Part shown: in pieces, positions 53,697 to 62,588 of the stretch | How the letters are laid out: each line of letters starts with the position of its first letter | How positions within the stretch are numbered: position 1 is the stretch's first letter | NCBI RefSeq assembly: GCF_001687365.1 | Contig: NZ_LGLV01000016.1 | Span: forward strand, 62,001-126,000 | From: Pararhizobium polonicum | GTDB taxonomy: Bacteria > Pseudomonadota > Alphaproteobacteria > Rhizobiales > Rhizobiaceae | Reading direction: 5' to 3' | Length of the DNA stretch: 64,000 bases | Notes under the pieces: model-generated | Database searches by the model: none | What the model was told of the DNA's origin: nothing | Seen by the model: only the letters and a program-made list of their open reading frames with translations | Translations under genes and position numbers: made by a program

Positions 53697-53907
53697 TTAC
53701 CCCTCACCAAGTTCATCCAGCCGATCGGCTGCGCCTCTCGGGGATGAACTATCCTCTCCCACAAGGGGAGAGGTAGGGGGTGCCACAAGCGCTCGCTTTA
53801 CCGTGATGTAAGGCAGGTGCCGCGAGTTTACCTCTCCCCTTGCGGGAGAGGATAGCAAGCCCGCACGAAGCGAAGCTGAGTGCCTGGGCGCGCTTGGTGA
53901 GGGGTAA
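53697..53907. repeat. Palindromic intergenic repeat with perfect 15-bp ends
   Basis: TTACCCCTCACCAAG (53697-53711) and CTTGGTGAGGGGTAA (53893-53907) are perfect inverted ends of a 211-base element. Inside are two further hairpins, CCTCTCCC-ACAA-GGGGAGAGG (about 53753-53773) and CCTCTCCC-CTTGC-GGGAGAGG (about 53831-53851). The layout resembles a small non-coding mobile or REP-type element of rhizobia and separates the first two carnitine genes. Confidence 0.88.
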
Positions 53908-53951
53908 CTCGCGCACCGACCGATGACAGACCGAATGATTGAAGAGGTAGA

Positions 53952-55448
53952 ATGCACATGACCAAAATCACCAAGGCGGCCTGTATCGGCGGCGGCGTTA
54001 TCGGCGGGGCCTGGGCGGCACGCTTCCTTCTGGCCGGCATCGACGTCAACATGTTCGATCCGCATCCGGAAGCGACACGCATCGTCGGCGAAGTGCTGGC
54101 CAATGCCGAGCGCGCCTATGCCATGCTGACCATGGCGCCGCTGCCTCCGAAGGGCAAGCTCACCTTCGTCAAGAGCATTGAAGAGGCCGTACAAGGCGCT
54201 GACTGGATTCAGGAAAGCGTGCCCGAGCGGGTGGAGCTGAAGCGTAATGTCATCACCCAGATCGATGCGGCCGCTTCGCCGACCGCGCTGATCGGCTCAT
54301 CCACGTCAGGCATCATGCCGACAGACCTGCAGCGCGACATGAAACATCCCGAGCGCATGTTCGTCGCCCACCCCTACAACCCGGTTTACTTGCTTCCGCT
54401 TGCAGAACTCGTTGGCGGCGAAAAGACCGCCAAAGCAACGCTGCAGGAGGCCAAGGCAAAGCTTGCACCCATCGGCATGAAGGGCGTGATCATCAACAAG
54501 GAGATCGAGGCCTTTGTTGGCGACCGTTTGCTTGAGGCCGTCTGGCGCGAAGGCCTGTGGCTGATCAAGGACGACATTTGCGATACCGAAACGCTCGACG
54601 ATGTGATCCGCTATTCGTTCGGCATGCGATGGGCGCAGATGGGCATGTTCGAGACTTACCGCATCGCCGGCGGCGAAGCCGGCATGCGCCACTTCCTCGC
54701 CCAGTTCGGCCCTTGCCTGTCCTGGCCCTGGACCAAGCTGATGGATGTCGTCGATCTGGATGACGAACTGGTCGACAAGATCGCCGGCCAGTCGGATGCC
54801 CAGTCCGGCGCCCGCGGCATCCGCGAGCTGGAGCGCATCCGCGACGAAAACCTCGTCGGCATCATGCACGCGCTGAAAAGCGGCGACGGCGGCAAGGGCT
54901 GGGGGGCCGGCAAGCTGCTGGCCGATTTCGAGCAGAGCCTCTGGGCAAATGCGGAAAAGCCGAAGACCGATCTGGGTGACGCCCAGCCGATCCGTATCCT
55001 CGACACCAAGGTCAACGCCGCCTGGGTCGACTACAACGGCCACATGACCGAGCACCGCTACCTGCAGGTGTTCGGCGACACCTCCGACGGCCTCCTGCGC
55101 CTGATCGGCGTCGATCTCGACTACGTCAAGAACGGCCACAGCTACTACACGGTCGAGACGCATATCCGCAATCTCGGCGAAGCCAAGCTCGGCGACGCGC
55201 TCTATTCGACCTGCCAGATCCTGTCCCATGACGAGAAGCGCCTGCATATCTTCTCGACGATCTACAATGCGGCAAGCAACGAGCCGGTCGCCACAGCCGA
55301 GCAGATGCTGCTGCATGTGGACAGCAAGGCGAGCAAGGCCGTTCCGGCACTGCCGGAAGTGATCGCCAGGGTCGAGGCGATTGCGCAAGCGCATGCGGGA
55401 TTGGCCAAGCCCGAGGGTGTGGGGCGGAGTGTTGGGCAGAAGCGGTAA
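53952..55448 (+). CDS. L-carnitine dehydrogenase fused to betainyl-CoA thioesterase
   Basis: A 498-residue two-domain enzyme. The N-terminal part (about 5-320) is a 3-hydroxyacyl-CoA-dehydrogenase-like domain with NAD motif CIGGGVIGGAWAARF and HPYNPVYLLPL, oxidising L-carnitine to 3-dehydrocarnitine. The C-terminal part (about 345-480) is a hot-dog 4HBT thioesterase (WVDYNGHMTEHRYLQ), matching the betainyl-CoA thioesterase that yields glycine betaine. These are separate genes (cdhA, cdhB) in pseudomonads. The start MHMTKITK at 53952 has GAAGAGG upstream. Confidence 0.93.
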   Translation: MHMTKITKAACIGGGVIGGAWAARFLLAGIDVNMFDPHPEATRIVGEVLANAERAYAMLTMAPLPPKGKLTFVKSIEEAVQGADWIQESVPERVELKRNVITQIDAAASPTALIGSSTSGIMPTDLQRDMKHPERMFVAHPYNPVYLLPLAELVGGEKTAKATLQEAKAKLAPIGMKGVIINKEIEAFVGDRLLEAVWREGLWLIKDDICDTETLDDVIRYSFGMRWAQMGMFETYRIAGGEAGMRHFLAQFGPCLSWPWTKLMDVVDLDDELVDKIAGQSDAQSGARGIRELERIRDENLVGIMHALKSGDGGKGWGAGKLLADFEQSLWANAEKPKTDLGDAQPIRILDTKVNAAWVDYNGHMTEHRYLQVFGDTSDGLLRLIGVDLDYVKNGHSYYTVETHIRNLGEAKLGDALYSTCQILSHDEKRLHIFSTIYNAASNEPVATAEQMLLHVDSKASKAVPALPEVIARVEAIAQAHAGLAKPEGVGRSVGQKR

Positions 55449-55463
55449 TTTCGCGGGACGTTT

Positions 55464-55527
55464 GCCCCTCATCCGCCCTGTCGGGCACCTTCTCCCCGCA
55501 AGCGGGGAGAAGGCTAGGGTGAGGGGC
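55464..55527. repeat. Rhizobial palindromic intergenic repeat, single unit
   Basis: Outer ends GCCCCTCA (55464-55471) and TGAGGGGC (55520-55527) enclose CCTTCTCCCCG-CAAG-CGGGGAGAAGG (55488-55513), an 11-bp perfect hairpin. It is the same family as the repeat at 38341-38490 and lies between the carnitine dehydrogenase and acyl-CoA dehydrogenase genes. Confidence 0.9.
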
Positions 55528-55578
55528 AGGCCTGGGGAGAGGCCGAACCCGAGATAAATAAATACGAGGGAACACATC

Positions 55579-56739
55579 ATGGATTTCGCACTGACCGAAG
55601 AACAGCAGATGATCGTCGACACCGTTCGCGGCTTCGTCGAGACCGAGATCTATCCGCATGAAAACGAGGTCGAACGGACCGGTATCGTGCCGAAGGAACT
55701 GGGCCAGGAGATCGCGCAAAAATGCAAGGATCTCGGCTTCTTTGCCTGCAATATGCCGGAAGAAGTCGGCGGTGCCGGTCTCGACCACCAGACCTTCACA
55801 CTGGTCGAGCGCGAACTCGGACGTGGCTCGATGGGCCTCACCGTCTTCTTCGGCCGCCCGTCGGGCATCCTGATGGCCTGCAATGAAGAACAGCGCCAGA
55901 AATACCTGATCCCGGCGGTCAAGGGCGAGAAGTTCGATGCACTCGCCATGACCGAGCCGGATGCCGGTTCCGACGTGCGGGGCATGAAGTGTTTCGCCAA
56001 GCCCGATGGCGACGACTGGATCGTCAATGGCACCAAGCATTTCATCAGCCATGCCAATATCGCCGATTTCGTCATCGTCTTCATCGCCACCGGCGAGGAA
56101 GAGACGCCGCGCGGACCGAAGAAGAAGATCACTTGCTTCCTCGTCGATCGCGGCACGCCGGGCTTTGAGATCCGCAACGGTTACGACTCGGTGTCCCATC
56201 GTGGCTACAAGAATTGCATCCTCAGTTTTGACGATTGCCGCCTGCCCTCGTCCGCCATTCTCGGCGAAGTGCACAAGGGTTTCGACATCGCCAATGACTG
56301 GCTCTATGCCACCCGCATCACCGTTGCCGCCACCTGCGTCGGCCGCGCCCGCCGGGTGTTCGATTACGCCCTGCCCTATGCGGCCGAGCGCAAACAGTTC
56401 GGTAAGCCGATCGGGGCCAATCAGGGCGTGTCCTTCAAGCTCGCCGATATGATCACCGAGATCGACGCCGCCGACTACCTGACGCTGGCTGCCGCCTGGC
56501 GGCTCGACCAGAAGCTTCCGGCCAACCGCGAGATCGCCTCCGCCAAGCTCTATGCCTCCGAAATGCTCGCCCGTGTCACCGACCAAGCGATCCAGATCTA
56601 TGGCGGCATGGGCCTGATGGACGACCTGCCGCTTGCCCGCTTCTGGCGTGACGCCCGCGTCGAACGCATCTGGGATGGCACGTCGGAAATTCAGCGGCAT
56701 ATTATCAGCCGCGACCTGCTCCGGCCGTTGGGAGCGTGA
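55579..56739 (+). CDS. Acyl-CoA dehydrogenase, probable gamma-butyrobetainyl-CoA dehydrogenase
   Basis: FAD enzyme of 386 residues with the three acyl-CoA dehydrogenase domains: AMTEPDAGSDVRGM binds the flavin region, and QIYGGMGLMDDLPLARFWRD with IWDGTSEIQRHII forms the C-terminal block. In its operon it would desaturate gamma-butyrobetainyl-CoA to crotonobetainyl-CoA, which the dehydratase at 58802 hydrates to carnitinyl-CoA. It resembles CaiA-type enzymes. The ligase gene starts three bases after its stop. Confidence 0.9.
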   Translation: MDFALTEEQQMIVDTVRGFVETEIYPHENEVERTGIVPKELGQEIAQKCKDLGFFACNMPEEVGGAGLDHQTFTLVERELGRGSMGLTVFFGRPSGILMACNEEQRQKYLIPAVKGEKFDALAMTEPDAGSDVRGMKCFAKPDGDDWIVNGTKHFISHANIADFVIVFIATGEEETPRGPKKKITCFLVDRGTPGFEIRNGYDSVSHRGYKNCILSFDDCRLPSSAILGEVHKGFDIANDWLYATRITVAATCVGRARRVFDYALPYAAERKQFGKPIGANQGVSFKLADMITEIDAADYLTLAAAWRLDQKLPANREIASAKLYASEMLARVTDQAIQIYGGMGLMDDLPLARFWRDARVERIWDGTSEIQRHIISRDLLRPLGA

Positions 56740-56741
56740 TC

Positions 56742-58796
56742 ATGACCCGCACCCTTGACCGCCTGATCCGGCCCAAATCCATCGCCGTCTTCGGCGGCAA
56801 GGAGGCGCGCCGGGTCATCGAACAATGCGACAAGATGGGTTTTACGGGTGACATCTGGCCTGTGCATCCCAGAGAGGACGAAATTCTCGGCCGCCGGTGC
56901 TATCGCTCGGTGGCCGAACTGCCGCGTGCACCCGATGCATCCTTCGTCGGCGTCAACCGTCAGCTGACCATCGAGATCATCCGCGATCTTTCCGCGCGCG
57001 GCGCCGGTGGCGCCATCTGCTACGCCTCCGGCTTCCGCGAGGCCGTGAGCGAGCTTGCCGACGGCAACGACCTGCAGGAGGCGCTGGTCACAGCCGCAGG
57101 AAGCATGCCGATCGTCGGCCCCAATTGCTACGGCTTCATCAATGCGCTCGACGGCGCCCTGCTCTGGCCCGACCAGCACGGCATGCAGCGCGTCGACAAG
57201 GGCGTCGCGGTTCTTACCCAGTCGTCGAACATCGCCTGCAATATCTCCATGCAGATGCGCGGCCTGCCGCTCGCCTATATCATGACCGCCGGCAATCAGG
57301 CGCAGACCGGCCTCTCTGAGCTGGCCATTGCCGCTCTCGAAGATCCGCGCGTCACCGCCGTCGGCCTGCATATCGAGGGCTTCGACAGCATCGAGGCCCT
57401 GCAGCGGCTGGCCGCGCGCGCGCGCGAACTGAAGAAACCGGTCGTCACCCTGAAGGTGGGGAAATCGGAGGCCGCCCAACTCGCCACCGTCTCACATACG
57501 GCATCGCTGGCCGGCAACGACGCCGTTTCCAGCGCCCTGCTCGAGCGCCTCGGCATCGGCCGTGTCGATACCCTGCCGGAATTGCTGGAGACGCTGAAGC
57601 TGCTTCACCTGCATCCGCCGCTGAAAAACTATGACGTCTCCTCGATGAGCTGCTCCGGCGGTGAAGCCTCGCTGATGGCAGATGCCGGCGTGAAACGCAA
57701 AACCGTGTTCCGGGCACTCAAGGACGAACAGCGCCGGCCACTGCGCGAAAGCCTCGGCGAGATGGTCACCATTGCCAATCCGCTCGACTATCACACCTTC
57801 GTCTGGGGCAACCTCGAAAAGCAGACGACCGCCTTTACCGCGATGATGAAGGGCGAATATGCGCTCAACCTCGTCGTGCTCGATTTCCCGCGCCAGGACC
57901 GCTGCGACGCGGCCGACTGGAACACCACCTGCGACGCCGTCATCGCTGCATCAAAGGCGACCGGTGCCGTCGCCGGCATCGTCGCCAGCCTCGGCGAGAA
58001 CATGCCCGAGGAAACGGCCCTGTCCTTGATGGCTTCGGGCGTCGCTGCCTTTTCCGGTATCGATGAAGCGCTGGCCGCCGCCGAAATTTCCGCGGGGATC
58101 GGTACTGCCTGGGTTCAACCCGCGCCCGAACCGCTGCTGTCCGTGGCATCGGAGGACGGCGATATCCTCACCATCAGCGAGAGTGACGCGAAAGCCGAAT
58201 TGGCGCGCTTTGGCCTTGTCGTCCCCATGGGCAAAACCGCCACCACTGCGGCAGAGGCCGCCGATGCGGCCGAAATGCTCGGCTTTCCGGTCGTGCTGAA
58301 GGGGCTGGGCGTCGCCCACAAGACCGAGGCCGGGGCCGTCAAGCTCAATCTCGCTGATCGTCAATCCGTCCTCCAGGCGGCCGAAGCCATGAAAAGCGTC
58401 GCGAGCGGCTATCTTGTGGAAAAAATGATCGCAAAACCCGTTGCCGAAATCATCGTCGGCGCGCTGCGCGATCCCGTCGCCGGTCTTGTGCTGACCATCG
58501 GCGCAGGCGGGATTCTGGTGGAATTGCTGGACGATTCGGCGATTTTGACCCTGCCGACGACACCGGGAGCCATCGCCGGGGCGATTTCCGCCCTGAAAAT
58601 CAAAAAAATGCTGGATGGCTATCGCGGCGGCCCGAAAGCTGACATCGAGGCGCTCAAAGCCGCTGTCGCTGCCGTGGCATCCTATGTCGCAGCAAACGCT
58701 TCAAAGCTCGAAGAACTGGATATCAATCCTATCATGGTGTTACCCGAAGGTTCTGGAACCGTTGCGGCCGATGCCCTGATCCGTCGAAGGAAATGA
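56742..58796 (+). CDS. ADP-forming acyl-CoA synthetase, probable gamma-butyrobetaine/carnitine-CoA ligase
   Basis: Acetate-CoA ligase (ADP-forming) superfamily protein of 684 residues. A CoA-binding Rossmann domain covers about 5-130, a succinyl-CoA-ligase-like domain about 150-440 with the phospho-His block TVSHTASLAGND, and an ATP-grasp domain about 470-680 (PVVLKGLGVAHKTEAGAVKL). In context it activates gamma-butyrobetaine or crotonobetaine as CoA thioesters. It replaces the unrelated AMP-forming CaiC of enterobacteria. ATG 56742 has GGAG seven bases upstream. Confidence 0.88.
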   Translation: MTRTLDRLIRPKSIAVFGGKEARRVIEQCDKMGFTGDIWPVHPREDEILGRRCYRSVAELPRAPDASFVGVNRQLTIEIIRDLSARGAGGAICYASGFREAVSELADGNDLQEALVTAAGSMPIVGPNCYGFINALDGALLWPDQHGMQRVDKGVAVLTQSSNIACNISMQMRGLPLAYIMTAGNQAQTGLSELAIAALEDPRVTAVGLHIEGFDSIEALQRLAARARELKKPVVTLKVGKSEAAQLATVSHTASLAGNDAVSSALLERLGIGRVDTLPELLETLKLLHLHPPLKNYDVSSMSCSGGEASLMADAGVKRKTVFRALKDEQRRPLRESLGEMVTIANPLDYHTFVWGNLEKQTTAFTAMMKGEYALNLVVLDFPRQDRCDAADWNTTCDAVIAASKATGAVAGIVASLGENMPEETALSLMASGVAAFSGIDEALAAAEISAGIGTAWVQPAPEPLLSVASEDGDILTISESDAKAELARFGLVVPMGKTATTAAEAADAAEMLGFPVVLKGLGVAHKTEAGAVKLNLADRQSVLQAAEAMKSVASGYLVEKMIAKPVAEIIVGALRDPVAGLVLTIGAGGILVELLDDSAILTLPTTPGAIAGAISALKIKKMLDGYRGGPKADIEALKAAVAAVASYVAANASKLEELDINPIMVLPEGSGTVAADALIRRRK

Positions 58797-58801
58797 CACC
58801 T

Positions 58802-59584
58802 ATGACCGGACCTATCAAGACACGCCGCGAAGGCGGCATTCTCGAAGTCACCATCGACCGGCCGAAAGCCAATGCGATCGATCTGGTGACCAGCCGGATC
58901 ATGGGCGAAATCTTTCGCGATTTTCGCGATGACGAAACCTTGCGCGTCGCGATCATCACCGGTGCAGGCGAGAAATTCTTCTGTCCCGGATGGGATCTGA
59001 AAGCCGCTGCCGATGGTGACGCCGTCGATGGCGATTACGGTATCGGCGGTTTCGGCGGCATGCAGGAACTGCGCGATCTCAACAAGCCGGTCATCGCGGC
59101 CATCAACGGCATCTGCTGCGGTGGCGGGCTGGAGGTCGCATTGTCGGCCGACATGATTCTTGCCGCTGAACACGCGACCTTCGCCCTGCCGGAAATCCGC
59201 TCTGGAACGGTCGCCGACGCCGCCTCGATCAAGCTGCCGAAGCGCATCCCCTATCACATCGCCATGGACATGCTGTTGACCGGCCGCTGGCTGGATGCAG
59301 CCGAGGCGCATCGCTGGGGCTTTGTCAACGAGATCCTGCCCGCGGCCAAGCTGATGGAGCGTGTCTGGGAGCTCGCCCGTCTGCTCGAAAGCGGTCCGCC
59401 GCTGGTCTATGCCGCCATCAAGGAAGTGGTTCGCGCCGCCGAAGGCGAGGATTTTCAGACGACGATGAACAAGATCACCAAGCGTCAGTTCAAGACGGTC
59501 GATATTCTCTACTCCAGCGACGACCAGCTGGAGGGCGCACGGGCATTTTCGGAAAAACGCAACCCGGTCTGGAAAGGAAAATAA
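58802..59584 (+). CDS. Enoyl-CoA hydratase family, probable carnitinyl-CoA dehydratase
   Basis: Crotonase-fold enzyme of 260 residues with an oxyanion-hole region INGICCGGGLEVALSADMIL and the acidic block FALPEIRSGTVADA. It should interconvert crotonobetainyl-CoA and carnitinyl-CoA (CaiD activity). ATG 58802 is preferred over 58793 because AAGGA then lies at normal distance. It follows the ligase gene by five bases and is the last gene of the carnitine operon before a 305-base gap. Confidence 0.9.
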   Translation: MTGPIKTRREGGILEVTIDRPKANAIDLVTSRIMGEIFRDFRDDETLRVAIITGAGEKFFCPGWDLKAAADGDAVDGDYGIGGFGGMQELRDLNKPVIAAINGICCGGGLEVALSADMILAAEHATFALPEIRSGTVADAASIKLPKRIPYHIAMDMLLTGRWLDAAEAHRWGFVNEILPAAKLMERVWELARLLESGPPLVYAAIKEVVRAAEGEDFQTTMNKITKRQFKTVDILYSSDDQLEGARAFSEKRNPVWKGK

Positions 59585-59889
59585 CCCGGCAGAGATCCAC
59601 ACCGCAACGCACTGCCGCCTGTTTTCTTCAGCGAGATTCCATAAATCCACCTTATGAAAACTGCGGAATTTTTGTATGAATACAGGTCGTCATTTGGACG
59701 ATACCATGAATTTTAACGGGCCTTCGATAGGGAGGGCCAACGTCATAAAAGGTATGAAGGCGACAGACAAAGCCGCAAATGTGACTGGCCTATATGCCCC
59801 CGGTATGCATTCTAGGAACAACCCGGTCGATAACGATCGAAAACAATAATCAAAAACGGCGAAAAGCCATCAACAAAGGGAACAGGGGA
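59585..59889. other. Intergenic region upstream of the peptide-type ABC operon
   Basis: A 305-base AT-richer gap. It contains a small imperfect inverted repeat, TCGTC-ATTTG-GACGA near 59688-59702, and a 57-codon frame from ATG 59676 that lacks a ribosome site and is not recognisable. Presumably it holds the promoter of the following importer; no clear -35/-10 pair was identified. Confidence 0.4.
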
Positions 59890-61479
59890 ATGAGCGATTA
59901 CAAGAACTACCTCGCCAATCAGGTCATGCTGGGCAAGATGAACCGGCGCGAATTCATGGGCCGCACTCTGGCCGCCGGGGTCGCGCTGTCGAGTGCCGGC
60001 ACATTGTTTGCCACCAGCGCAGCGGCACAGGAGCCGAAAAGAGGCGGACACCTGAAGCTCGGTCTCGAAGGCGGCTCTGCCACCGACAGCAAGGACCCGG
60101 CGAAATTCCTGTCGCAGGTGATGTTCTGCATCGGCCGTTGCTGGGGCGACATGCTGGTCGAATCCGAGCCTTTGACGGGTGCACCCGTTCCGGCCCTTGC
60201 CGAAAGCTGGGAACCGTCGCCGGACGCCGCTGTCTGGACCTTCAAGATCCGCAAGGGCGTCAAGTTCCACGACGGCAAGGAACTGACCATCGACGACGTC
60301 GTCAAGACATTGCAGCGCCACACGGACGAGAAGTCCGAATCCGGCGCGCTCGGCGTCATGAAATCGATCAAGACGATCGAGGAAAAGGGCGGCGACCTCG
60401 TTCTGACGCTGACCGAAGGCAATGCGGACCTGCCGCTGCTGCTGACCGACTACCATCTGGTGATCCAGCCGGGCGGCGGCTACGCCGATCCGCTGGCCTC
60501 GATCGGCACCGGCCCCTACAAGATGAAGAGCTTCGAGCCGGGCGTGCGCGCCACGTTCGAGAAGAACACGGATGACTGGCGCACCGATCGCGGCTATGTC
60601 GACAGCATCGAAATCATCAACATGAACGACGCGACGGCCCGTATCGCGGCGCTCTCGTCCGGCCAGGTTCACTATATCAACCGCGTCGCTCCGAAGACGG
60701 TGGACCTTCTCAAGCGCGCGCCGAATGTCGAAATCCTGTCGACCTCCGGCCGCGGCCACTATGTCTTCATCATGCATTGCAACACGGCGCCGTTCGACAA
60801 CAACGACCTGCGCATGGCGTTGAAATATTCGATGGACCGCGAGAACATGGTCAAGACCATCCTCGGCGGCTACGGCAAGGTCGGCAACGACTTCCCGATC
60901 AACTCGACCTACGCGCTCTTCCCGGAAGGGATCGAGCAGCGCGCCTACGATCCGGACAAGGCAGCCTTCCACTACAAGAAGTCCGGCCATAGCGGCCCGG
61001 TTCTGCTGCGCACCTCCGACGTCGCGTTCCCGAACGCCGTCGATGCGGCGGTACTCTACCAGGCCAGCGCCAAGAAGGCCGGCATCGAGATCGAAGTGAA
61101 GCGCGAACCCGGCGATGGCTACTGGTCGAACGTCTGGAACGTCCAGCCCTTCTCGACCTCCTACTGGGGCGGCCGTCCGACCCAGGACCAGATGTATTCG
61201 ACCGCCTACCTGTCGACTGCCGACTGGAACGACACGCGCTTCCTGCGTCCCGATTTCGACAAGATCCTGCTCGAAGCCCGCTCGGAGCTCGATGAGGCCA
61301 AGCGCAAGGAAATGTATCGCTCGATGGCGATGACGGTCCGGGACGAAGGCGGCCTGATCCTGCCGATGTTCAACGACTTCGTGAACGCCTCCACCAAGCA
61401 GGTGAAGGGCTACGTCCACGATATCGGCAATGACATGTCGAACGGTTACGTCGCAACTCGCGTCTGGCTTGACGCCTGA
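59890..61479 (+). CDS. Peptide/opine-type ABC substrate-binding protein (SBP_bac_5) with Tat signal
   Basis: Periplasmic binding protein of 529 residues. A twin-arginine signal spans about 17-48 (MNRREFMGRTLAAGVALSSA, cleaved near AAAQE). The mature part is a family 5 solute-binding protein (WTFKIRKGVKFHDGKELTID near residue 115). ATG 59890 has AAAGGG nine bases upstream. It heads a DppBCD-like importer whose ligand is not readable from sequence; proximity to carnitine genes permits a betaine, but peptides or opines are equally possible. Confidence 0.9.
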   Translation: MSDYKNYLANQVMLGKMNRREFMGRTLAAGVALSSAGTLFATSAAAQEPKRGGHLKLGLEGGSATDSKDPAKFLSQVMFCIGRCWGDMLVESEPLTGAPVPALAESWEPSPDAAVWTFKIRKGVKFHDGKELTIDDVVKTLQRHTDEKSESGALGVMKSIKTIEEKGGDLVLTLTEGNADLPLLLTDYHLVIQPGGGYADPLASIGTGPYKMKSFEPGVRATFEKNTDDWRTDRGYVDSIEIINMNDATARIAALSSGQVHYINRVAPKTVDLLKRAPNVEILSTSGRGHYVFIMHCNTAPFDNNDLRMALKYSMDRENMVKTILGGYGKVGNDFPINSTYALFPEGIEQRAYDPDKAAFHYKKSGHSGPVLLRTSDVAFPNAVDAAVLYQASAKKAGIEIEVKREPGDGYWSNVWNVQPFSTSYWGGRPTQDQMYSTAYLSTADWNDTRFLRPDFDKILLEARSELDEAKRKEMYRSMAMTVRDEGGLILPMFNDFVNASTKQVKGYVHDIGNDMSNGYVATRVWLDA

Positions 61480-62588
61480 TGACGATTGACGGACCGACCA
61501 AGGGTCCGGCGCTGACAACGGGTCCGGCTGCGGGGGACGAAGGCCTCTCGCAGTCCACGCCTGTTTCCGGAGCAATGGTGACGCCCCCGACGGGTGTGGT
61601 CACCGGTACGTTCTGGCGCCGTTTCACCCTGCGCCGCCCCCTGGCGGCCCTCATCATCCAGCGCCTCGGCTTGAGCGTTGGTCTCCTTTTTGCTGTCTCG
61701 CTGATGATCTTCGGCGGCGTGGAAGCGCTGCCCGGCGATTTCGCCACCACCTATCTCGGACAGTCGGCAACGCCACAGGCGGTTGAAAACATCCGCAAGG
61801 ATCTCGGCCTCGACAGGCCATTGGCCGAACGCTACGTCACCTGGCTGAGTGGAGCGGTCAAGGGCGATTTCGGCAAGTCCTGGGCCAGCAAGAATTCGGT
61901 CAGCGAGCAGATCGGCAAGCGGCTCGGAAACTCCCTGTTCCTTGCCTTCTTCGCCGCGATCGTCTCGGTCCCGCTGGCCGTGGCGCTTGGCATGCTCGCC
62001 GTCCAGTATCGAAACCGATTACCGGACAAGATCATCAACGTGGTATCGCTGGCGGCGATCTCGCTGCCCGAGTTCTTCGTCGGTTACCTGCTGATCCTGT
62101 TCTTCGCCGTCAAGATGGGCGTCGCGACCTTCCCTGCCACAGTCTATGACGATATGAGCTTCGGCGACCGGCTGTCCGCCATCGCCCTGCCCGTTGCAAC
62201 GCTGGTGCTGGTCGTTCTCGCCCATATGATGCGCATGACCCGCGCCGCCATTCTCAACGTCATGTCGTCAGCCTATGTCGAGACGGCGGAACTGAAAGGC
62301 CTTGGCGCCTTCCGCATCATCGCCCGGCACGCCGCTCCCAACGCCGTGGCTCCGGTCATCAACGTCATCGCGCTCAATCTCGCCTATCTCGTCGTCGGCG
62401 TCGTCGTCGTGGAAGTGGTGTTCGTCTATCCGGGCATGGGCCAGTACATGGTCGATGCGGTCACGGTGCGCGACATGCCGGTGGTGCAGGCCTGCGGCCT
62501 GATCTTCGCCGCCTTCTACATTTTCCTCAACATGGCCGCGGATATTCTCGCCATCCTCGCCAATCCGAGATTGAGGCATCCGCGATGA
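61479..62588 (+). CDS. Dpp/Opp-type ABC permease, first subunit
   Basis: Inner-membrane permease of 369 residues, DppB-like. It has an unusually long polar head (about residues 1-55) before the first helix, then the periplasmic loop with LGQSATPQAVENIRKDLGLD and the EAA loop ETAELKGLGAFRIIARHAAP near residue 268. Its ATG overlaps the last base of the binding-protein stop (TGATG). The next permease overlaps its end by four bases. Confidence 0.9.
   Translation: MTIDGPTKGPALTTGPAAGDEGLSQSTPVSGAMVTPPTGVVTGTFWRRFTLRRPLAALIIQRLGLSVGLLFAVSLMIFGGVEALPGDFATTYLGQSATPQAVENIRKDLGLDRPLAERYVTWLSGAVKGDFGKSWASKNSVSEQIGKRLGNSLFLAFFAAIVSVPLAVALGMLAVQYRNRLPDKIINVVSLAAISLPEFFVGYLLILFFAVKMGVATFPATVYDDMSFGDRLSAIALPVATLVLVVLAHMMRMTRAAILNVMSSAYVETAELKGLGAFRIIARHAAPNAVAPVINVIALNLAYLVVGVVVVEVVFVYPGMGQYMVDAVTVRDMPVVQACGLIFAAFYIFLNMAADILAILANPRLRHPR

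Noticed and set aside
59676..59849. 57-codon frame upstream of the Dpp-type operon
   Set aside because: No ribosome site and no recognisable sequence; may be chance in AT-richer DNA.
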